This document shows, piece after piece, positions 58,455-64,000 of a stretch of 64,000 nucleotides of DNA. The first letter of the stretch is position 1; each line of letters starts with the position of its first letter. Source of the DNA: Myxococcus guangdongensis (GTDB lineage Bacteria; Myxococcota; Myxococcia; Myxococcales; Myxococcaceae); assembly GCF_024198255.1 (NCBI RefSeq), contig NZ_JAJVKW010000006.1:248001-312000 (forward strand), in the 5' to 3' direction. Under the pieces are notes generated by a model. That model was not told the origin of the DNA. It saw only the letters and a list, made by a program, of their open reading frames with translations, and did not search any database. The translations under genes were made by a program, and so were the position numbers.

Positions 58455-58673
58455 TCAATGGGCCTCGTCGCCGGTGTTCTCCTCGCACGCCATGCCATCG
58501 TGGTCCGCGTCGAGGTCCGCGTGGCACGCCGGGTCGGCCTCAAAGGCCAGCTGCGCGGCCTTCTGGGTGGGATAGTCACTGCAATTCGTATCGCGACAGT
58601 TCAAGCTGAACGGTCCACAGCCCGAGAGAAAGACCGCGAGGAGCATCGAGGAGACGAGGAGGAAGTCGTGCAT
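58455..58673 (-). CDS. Excalibur-domain lipoprotein
   Basis: ATG 58673 with GGAGG four bases upstream gives 72 residues; longer in-frame starts are rejected. A lipoprotein signal (LAVFLSGC) is followed by the Excalibur calcium-binding motif: CRDTNCSDYPTQKAAQLAF and the Asp-rich DLDADHDGMACE. Excalibur domains occur in small secreted proteins of many bacteria and bind Ca2+. The function is unknown. It lies between the permease gene and a weakly supported plus-strand gene. Confidence 0.8.
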   Translation of the reverse strand: MHDFLLVSSMLLAVFLSGCGPFSLNCRDTNCSDYPTQKAAQLAFEADPACHADLDADHDGMACEENTGDEAH

Positions 58674-58867
58674 CCTCCAGGCTCTACCGAAGCCTTTTCC
58701 CCCGTCATATACCTCGCCAGGAGTGGAGCGTGACCGACCCCTCCCGTGGTGGGAGGCGTTGCTGGTGGACTCGGGCGCTCCTTGTCGTCGTCGGCAGCCC
58801 AGGCCGTGCACGCCCCGCACGGCCGGAACCCACAATACCTCGCTGACACCGTCGAGCCCGCGCTGCA

Positions 58868-59299
58868 TTGGCGCGAGACACGCAGACGGTGGTCAAAGCG
58901 GGCGTGGGCTCATCTGCTGGGCGGGAATGTCTCTCCCGCATGTCCTGGGAGTGGATGCTTCCGTCTGGCTTTGCTGGCTTGGATGAGCAACGGGCTCAGC
59001 CCCTGGGCTTCGTCTACCTGGACGCGCCCCAGCTCGGTATCCCCGCCGGCCACTCCACGCTGAACGCTCGCGCGAACGACAAGGACATCCGGGTGGGCAC
59101 CTACGCTGGCACCGTGGGGCTCGTCGGCAAGGACGGCCAGGAGGTCGCGCGGGTCGGCGCGAGCTTCGAGACCTCCTCCCTCACCGTCCCCAAGCCGCTG
59201 CCCTTCGCGCGCACGCAGATCGACGCCCGCACGCAGGTCGAGCACCCTCGGGGCGCACCCCGGCGCCGCTTCATCGTCATCGTCCTGGGCCGCGCGTGA
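58868..59299 (+). CDS. Hypothetical protein, start uncertain
   Basis: The last 100 residues look like a real protein (GFVYLDAPQLGIPAGHS, IRVGTYAGTVGLVGKDGQEVARV, ASFETSSLTVPKPLPFARTQID), beta-rich with a fairly even composition. The first 35 residues are doubtful and may not be translated; an ATG at 58927 or 58939 is also possible. It could be the 3' end of a decayed gene. Its stop lies just before a long hairpin. No family was recognised. Confidence 0.4.
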   Translation: MARDTQTVVKAGVGSSAGRECLSRMSWEWMLPSGFAGLDEQRAQPLGFVYLDAPQLGIPAGHSTLNARANDKDIRVGTYAGTVGLVGKDGQEVARVGASFETSSLTVPKPLPFARTQIDARTQVEHPRGAPRRRFIVIVLGRA

Positions 59300-59343
59300 C
59301 ACGCGGAGCCTTCAGGCCTGACGTGAGCGGCGCATGACCCGCA

Positions 59344-59381
59344 CCGGAACGGAGGGCGCCTTGGAACGCCCTCCGCTCCGG
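59344..59381. terminator. Long hairpin between convergent genes
   Basis: CCGGA-a-CGGAGGGCG (59344-59358) pairs with CGCCCTCCG-c-TCCGG (59367-59381), a 14-pair stem with one mismatch around an eight-base loop. It lies between the plus-strand gene (stop 59299) and the YfiR gene (ends 59390). There is no T run. Confidence 0.5.
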
Positions 59382-59389
59382 CCGCCCCC

Positions 59390-59992
59390 TCAGCGAATCA
59401 GCGTGGTGGCCAGGCGCAGCAGGTCGCTGCTGAATGAAGCGCCCTCCGCCGAGCTCGCCGGGAGGTTCACCCCGATGGTGTAGCGGTCCCCGGTGAGGAA
59501 GACGCCCAGCGACACGCCCTTCTCCACGGCGCCGGGGACACCCGAGACGGTGAGCAGCTTCTCCTGACGGCTGTACGCGGTGAGCGCGCCCAGCTCCGCC
59601 TCCAGCCCGTCACACAGGAAGAGCACGTCCACGCCCTGCGCCTCCACCGAGGAGCGCAGCGCGGGCAGCCCCGTCCAGGCCATCCGTTGGGCCCTGAGCG
59701 GCAGGCCCTGTACCTTCATGGTGCCCAGCTTCGTCAGCGCCTCGACGAGCCGGAGCGAGCGCTCCGCGGAGGCCGGGACGTCCGGCCGATAGAGCACCGT
59801 CACCAGCAGCTCGTCACCCGCCCGCTTGGCCAGGTTGTTGTCGTAGGCCAGCGAGCGCAGCGCGATGACGGCCTGTCGGTCCGGGGACTGCGCCCCGGCG
59901 GACCCCTCCAGCAACAGCACCCCGAGCAGGGGCCACCAACGGGCCCGCCCCGAGGTGAGGGAGCGGCGGCACTTCGAGAAGAAGGAATTCAT
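59390..59992 (-). CDS. YfiR-family periplasmic protein
   Basis: The 200-residue protein has a signal peptide (LLGVLLLEGSAGAQ). The C-terminal half, DVLFLCDGLEAEL, RQEKLLTVSGVPGAVEKGVSLGVFLTGDRYTIGVNLPASSAEGASFSSDLLRLATTLI, is the YfiR/DUF4154 signature. In Pseudomonas YfiR is a periplasmic regulator of the diguanylate cyclase YfiN; in myxobacteria such proteins are often found with a TonB receptor and a sensor. Here it lies 20 bases after the chemoreceptor gene, in the same direction. Confidence 0.85.
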   Translation of the reverse strand: MNSFFSKCRRSLTSGRARWWPLLGVLLLEGSAGAQSPDRQAVIALRSLAYDNNLAKRAGDELLVTVLYRPDVPASAERSLRLVEALTKLGTMKVQGLPLRAQRMAWTGLPALRSSVEAQGVDVLFLCDGLEAELGALTAYSRQEKLLTVSGVPGAVEKGVSLGVFLTGDRYTIGVNLPASSAEGASFSSDLLRLATTLIR

Positions 59993-60012
59993 GGTCGGTC
60001 GAGTCGTGAGGT

Positions 60013-61620
60013 TCAGATGCGATACTGGTTGGCGACCGTCAGCACGGTGGAGGAGACATCCCGGACCACGCCGATGGCGCGCCCGGTGGTCTCCAACCTC
60101 GCGACGCTCTGGTCCGTCTGCCGGACCAGGATGTCGATGGCCGAGAAGATGTGGGCGATGCCCGTGTTCTGTTGCGAGACGGCGCTGGCGATCTGCTCCA
60201 CCGCCCCCCGGTTGTCCCGGACGATGGCCGCCAGCTCCCTGAGCCGGTCCCCCGAGGACTGCACGCTGGCCAGCCCCTGCGTCACCTGCGTCGCGCCGCT
60301 CTCGCTGAGGCTCACCGCCGAGCGCATCGACTGGAGGATGCCGTCCACCAGCCCGCGCACCTCCACCGTGCGCTGGATGGACTGGTCGGCGAGGCTTCGC
60401 ACCTCGCGCGCGACGACGGAGAAGCCCCGGCCATGCTCGCCCGCCCGCGCCGCCTCGATGGAGGCGTTGAGCGCCAGCATGTTGGACTGGTCCGCCAGGT
60501 CCTTGACGGTGGAGGTGATTTTACCCACCCGCATCGCGTGCTCGCCCAGCTCGCGGATGCGCGCGGCCAGCTGGTCCACCTGCAGGTGGATGTCCTCCAG
60601 CCCCTCCAGGCTCGCCGCGATGCTGCGCTCTCCGTCGATGCCCGCGGCGTCCGCCCGCGTCGCCACGTCCAGCACCGCCTTCGCGCGCTCGGCCGCCATC
60701 TGCGCCGTCAGCTTCAGCTCGTGCGTGGAGGCCTGCGTGGCCTGGATGGTCGCCACCTGCTCGCGCACCACCGCCGCCTGGTCCTCGCCAGCGATGTTGA
60801 GCAGGTCCGTGGACTCCGACAGCCGCCGCGCCGCGTCCTGCAAGGTCCGCGTGCTCTGCCGCAAGAGCGTGAGCATCAGCGCGAACGCCCCCTCCAGCCG
60901 GCCCAGCTCGTCCACCTCCAGGTGCCGCTGACCCGTGGAGAAGACCTCGGCCTGTCGCCGCACCGCCTCCTCTCCGCCCAGCGTCTGCTCGGCCTCCACC
61001 AGGTCTCCCTTCGCGATGTGCTCGGCCACCTGCCGCAGCCGGTCCACCGGCCCCACCACCCGGGTGCTCACCAGGAACGTCAGCCCCAGGCCCACGAGGA
61101 ACAGCAGCGCGGACACCCCGCCCACCACCACCAGGTTGTGGGTCTGCTGCTCCTGGAGCTCGTCCATCCGGAAGCCCAGCACCATGATGCCCGACCCTCC
61201 GGTGCGCCCCTCCACGCGCAGCGCGGTGTGGATGAGGTTGCCCGCCGCCGCCGACGTGAGCGCCTCGCGCCCCTCCGGCAGGGACAGCTCGGTGGTGGGC
61301 GGCACCGCCTCCGGCCTCCAGGCCCCCATGCGCGAGCCGTCCGCGTGCAGCACCACCGCGAACGCCGCGCCCGGGGCCTTGTCCAGCCCCGCCAGCAGTT
61401 CCTCCACGCGCGCCACGTCATCGAAGTCGAGCGCCGGCGCCATGGCCGACGACAGCACCGTCGCGATGCCCGACGCCCGGTCCTCCAGGGAGCGCCGCGC
61501 CAATGTATTGAGTTGAGAGGGAAAGAAGGCGAGCAGGAACAGCGAGATGGCCGCCAACAGGGTTGCTACCAGACCCACGAACTTCACTCGCAGGGAGCGG
61601 CGCTGGACGAAAGACCTCAA
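60013..61620 (-). CDS. Methyl-accepting chemotaxis-like protein
   Basis: The 535 residues run: transmembrane helix 1 (about 12-35), a sensor domain of about 120 residues with no recognised fold, transmembrane helix 2 (about 163-185, [23 protein letters not shown]), a HAMP domain, and a long signalling coiled coil. The hairpin tip is [36 protein letters not shown], the conserved MCP segment that binds CheA/CheW. It may report on the YfiR protein or on the transport system next to it. The gene order (receptor opposite, MCP, YfiR) suggests a signalling unit. Confidence 0.92.
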   Translation of the reverse strand: MRSFVQRRSLRVKFVGLVATLLAAISLFLLAFFPSQLNTLARRSLEDRASGIATVLSSAMAPALDFDDVARVEELLAGLDKAPGAAFAVVLHADGSRMGAWRPEAVPPTTELSLPEGREALTSAAAGNLIHTALRVEGRTGGSGIMVLGFRMDELQEQQTHNLVVVGGVSALLFLVGLGLTFLVSTRVVGPVDRLRQVAEHIAKGDLVEAEQTLGGEEAVRRQAEVFSTGQRHLEVDELGRLEGAFALMLTLLRQSTRTLQDAARRLSESTDLLNIAGEDQAAVVREQVATIQATQASTHELKLTAQMAAERAKAVLDVATRADAAGIDGERSIAASLEGLEDIHLQVDQLAARIRELGEHAMRVGKITSTVKDLADQSNMLALNASIEAARAGEHGRGFSVVAREVRSLADQSIQRTVEVRGLVDGILQSMRSAVSLSESGATQVTQGLASVQSSGDRLRELAAIVRDNRGAVEQIASAVSQQNTGIAHIFSAIDILVRQTDQSVARLETTGRAIGVVRDVSSTVLTVANQYRI

Positions 61621-62113
61621 TTCATGCTCCCAAAGACAAACCCGATGCGTGACGGCGTGGATGCCACTGGAACTTTATGCAATGGGTATTCCCGCCCGCA
61701 GGCCGCCAAGACAGCCCCGGAGGTCTTGAACAAGCCGCCGCTTCATGGTGTTTTGGCAGGAATGCCGCGCATGCTCCGTGCAGGTCGCCTGGCGTCTCCT
61801 TGACGGTTTTTGTCACCCCAACGGTAGAGGTCGACCCGGGGGAAGAGGGCGCCGAGAGGCGAGCGGGCGTCCCCCGTGACAGGCGTGTGACCAGGCCCTG
61901 GTTCCCGAGCCCGCCCTGACTCAGCGTATGGGTTTGGTCGCCCACCGGAACACTGAGACATGTTCGCGCGCCACGCAGTCTATGAGTGACATTCACAGAC
62001 GCCTGTCGCCAGGCAGTGTCTCAGGTTCGCCGCGCCAGGGCGCACGCGGTCTATCACTTGCAACGTCCGGGGTCTCCCCACCTGAGTCCGCCTGGAACAG
62101 GGAAGACACCCAA
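61621..62113. promoter_or_regulatory. Divergent promoter region between chemoreceptor and TonB receptor genes
   Basis: About 493 bases without a supported gene. It contains two GTGAC elements close together (61876-61890) and a GCCTG/CAGGC stem at 62001-62014. Since it separates divergent genes of one functional set, it probably carries both promoters. No clear promoter boxes or RNA element could be fixed. Confidence 0.35.
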
Positions 62114-64000
62114 ATGAAGACATCAGTGAGAAGCCGACGATGGCACGGAGCAGTTTCCGCGGTGGTTCTCGTGGGGGCTCCGCTGTCCGCGAGCGCCCAG
62201 GAAGCCGGTGGCTCGGTGGCCACGGACCTGGAGAGCCTGTCCCTGGAGAACCTGCTCGAGACGAAGGTGGCGACGGGCTCCTTCCTGGAGCTGGACCTGC
62301 GCCGCTCGCCCGTGAGCGTCGACATCATCCAGCGCAATCAAATCGAGGCCTCGGGGGCCCGGCATCTCGGTGAGTTGCTGGAAGTCTTCGTTCCCGGGTT
62401 CCAGACCATGGTGAACAAGTGGAACGGCGTGGTGTGGGGGATGCGCGGTGTCGCCCCGGACCGGAACACGAAGATCATCTTCTGTATCAACGGCGTGAAG
62501 CAGAACACGGAGAGCCGCGACGGCGCCTCGACGGAGGTGGAGCTGGGGCTGCTCGGGGACATCAGCCACGTGGAGGTGCTCCGGGGCCCGGCGGGCCTGG
62601 TGTACGGCTCGGGCGCGATTGCCGGCGTGGTGAACGTCGTCACGCGCACGCCCACGACGAACTCCATGTCCGTGAAGGTGGGCTACGGCCTGGGGCACGC
62701 GCGGCAGTTGGAGGTGCTCTCCAACGTGCGGCTGTTCTCGGGGGGGGACCTCACGCTGTCGGTGGGCGGGCGCGACGCGGAGGGCTACGGCCTGCGCTCC
62801 GGCCGCGTGTACGGCAACAACTCCTGGCCCAACGCCAGCGCGCCGTCCATGTCCGGCTACGCCACGGATGGCAGCCCCTGGTCCACGCCCGGCAACCTGC
62901 GGGTCAGCGCCGACTACCGCCAGGGCAACTTCCGCTTCTACGCGCGCTTCACGCGTCAGCAGATTTCGGCGGGGCCCTACTTCCTGGTGGACCCGTTCCC
63001 CGGCATCGCGGGCTCGCCGGCGGACGACGTGCCCGGCACGGTGGTGGACGGTGAGGTCATCACCCCGGACCACCCGCTGCGCCACGCGGAGACGTGGGAC
63101 AACGGCCGCCGGGTGTTCCGGATGGACAACGTCTTCGCGGACGCCAGCTACTCGCGCCAGTTCGGCGAGGACACCCTGCAGGGGCGGCTGACGGTGAGCG
63201 GGACGACCAACCAGACGCTCATCGAGCGGCGCGAGGGCTACGGCGTCGCGGGCTCCAACGCCACGCCGGCCGGCGGCATCCAGGGCACCATGGGTGAGCG
63301 GCGCTATGGCGGCAGCCTGCTGTACCACCTGCGGCGCGTCGACAAGCTGGAGAGCGTGGTGGGCATCGACGCGCGCGTCGACGACATCGGCGCGGACCTG
63401 GCGGGGCGCAACTTCTCCGGTCCGGACACCCACCCGGCGCTCGCTGGGGTGAACTACCTGACGCTCGCCGCCTTCACCGAGAACCAGTACAACCTGACGC
63501 CCAACCTGGCGCTGGTGGCGGGCCTGCGGGCCATGAAGCACTCGCGCACGGACCTGGTGCTCAGCCCCAAGGGCGCGGTGGTCTTCACCCCGACGGAGAC
63601 GGACAGCGTGAAGCTCATCGTCCAGAGCTCCGCCAACACCGGCAGCGCGGACACCTACGAGTGGAGCGCGAAGCACTACTCCAACGCCGGCGTGCTCCAG
63701 ACGGGCGCGCACCTGCTGGACGAGACCAACGCCCTGAGCAACCAGGTGCCCGCGCAGACGCTGGCGGACCTGCACTCGCTCAAGCCCGAGCAGACGCTGT
63801 CGGCGGAGCTGGCCAGCGCCCACCGCCTGCCCCTGGGCGTCACGCTCCTGCCGAGCGTCTCCTTCAACCGCGTCTTCAACCTCATCGCCTGGAACCAGGC
63901 GCTGTTCCGGCCCATCAACGCGGCGCCCTACAACTTCGTGTCCGCGGAGCTGTCCGCGCACTGGGGCTGGCGCATGGTCCAGGCGGGCGGCTCGCACGTG
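62114..64000 (+). CDS. TonB-dependent outer-membrane receptor (truncated by right edge)
   Basis: ATG 62114 begins a frame open to the window end, 629 codons so far. A signal peptide (GAVSAVVLVGAPLSASA) is followed by the LSLENLLETKVATGS segment of this receptor subgroup, then the plug domain (RRSPVSVDIIQRNQIEASGARHLGELL, GRGV-like VVWGMRGVAPDRN, and LRGPAGLVYGSGAIAGVVNVVT), then beta-barrel strands. The family imports siderophores, cobalamin or glycans. The YfiR and MCP genes opposite are typical partners in myxobacteria. The substrate is not evident and the C-terminal barrel end is missing. Confidence 0.9.
   Translation, partial: MKTSVRSRRWHGAVSAVVLVGAPLSASAQEAGGSVATDLESLSLENLLETKVATGSFLELDLRRSPVSVDIIQRNQIEASGARHLGELLEVFVPGFQTMVNKWNGVVWGMRGVAPDRNTKIIFCINGVKQNTESRDGASTEVELGLLGDISHVEVLRGPAGLVYGSGAIAGVVNVVTRTPTTNSMSVKVGYGLGHARQLEVLSNVRLFSGGDLTLSVGGRDAEGYGLRSGRVYGNNSWPNASAPSMSGYATDGSPWSTPGNLRVSADYRQGNFRFYARFTRQQISAGPYFLVDPFPGIAGSPADDVPGTVVDGEVITPDHPLRHAETWDNGRRVFRMDNVFADASYSRQFGEDTLQGRLTVSGTTNQTLIERREGYGVAGSNATPAGGIQGTMGERRYGGSLLYHLRRVDKLESVVGIDARVDDIGADLAGRNFSGPDTHPALAGVNYLTLAAFTENQYNLTPNLALVAGLRAMKHSRTDLVLSPKGAVVFTPTETDSVKLIVQSSANTGSADTYEWSAKHYSNAGVLQTGAHLLDETNALSNQVPAQTLADLHSLKPEQTLSAELASAHRLPLGVTLLPSVSFNRVFNLIAWNQALFRPINAAPYNFVSAELSAHWGWRMVQAGGSHV

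Noticed and set aside
58910-59302. Minus-strand frame opposite the hypothetical gene at 58868
   Set aside because: Asp/Arg/Gly-rich low complexity; the plus strand reads better, although neither is certain.

Overview
The window reads as chromosomal DNA of a fruiting myxobacterium (Myxococcaceae such as Myxococcus, Corallococcus or Pyxidicoccus; inferred). GC is very high with G/C third positions. Secreted lipoproteins are numerous. Other pointers are a Ser/Thr kinase, a secondary-metabolite operon, a Sit-type contact-transfer toxin locus and a TonB receptor with YfiR and chemoreceptor genes. I saw no rRNA, tRNA, CRISPR array, IS element or prophage.

Layout. 1-11.5 kb: a truncated Ser/Thr kinase, then secreted or lipid-active enzymes (SGNH esterase, GH16-like lipoprotein, GHSLG lipase, fatty-acid desaturase, S41 protease lipoprotein) and a large exported helical-repeat protein. 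11.6-26.1 kb: one long minus-strand operon of 12-13 tightly overlapping genes, read in the order CitE-like lyase, alpha-oxoamine synthase, MaoC hydratase, MDR reductase, ACP, class III aminotransferase, hotdog thioesterase, FabZ-like protein, ketosynthase, ketosynthase-like half protein, small ORF, AMP-ligase-like protein, NRPS (T-C-A-T-C). This is the most interesting part: a hybrid acyl-chain / PLP / NRPS biosynthetic cluster that I cannot match to a known product. 26.4-36.2 kb: a small exported protein, an unknown protein, a CpdB/UshA-type nucleotidase lipoprotein, a MacB/FtsX-type permease and an SBBP-propeller/VWFD secreted protein. 36.3-38.1 kb: an SDR - SMR exporter (SugE/Gdx) - TetR operon with two operator-like palindromes. 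38.2-47.1 kb: a large secreted lipoprotein, an Old Yellow Enzyme, a membrane protein, a zinc-ribbon/methyltransferase-like protein and a DNRLRE-Ig-heparinase lipoprotein. 47.2-54.5 kb: a small coiled coil, a membrane pyrophosphatase (hppA) and several unknown proteins. 55.1-56.9 kb: a frameshifted SitA-type AHH toxin gene followed by an intact immunity-type gene. 56.9-64 kb: an APC permease, an Excalibur lipoprotein, YfiR, a chemoreceptor and a divergent TonB-dependent receptor that runs off the right edge.

How the genes may work together. In the large operon the AMP-ligase, ketosynthases, FabZ-like protein, thioesterase and ACP look like a dissociated acyl-chain system. The lyase, MaoC and MDR proteins could build and reduce a CoA-bound acid. 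The oxoamine synthase could join it to an amino acid and the aminotransferase could make an amine. The NRPS has an unprimed N-terminal carrier and a terminal condensation domain that could release the product onto such an amine. This scheme is inference; the domain calls are read from motifs. Outside the cluster most genes are single units for predation, outer-membrane or envelope functions, and several convergent pairs are separated by perfect GC-rich hairpins.
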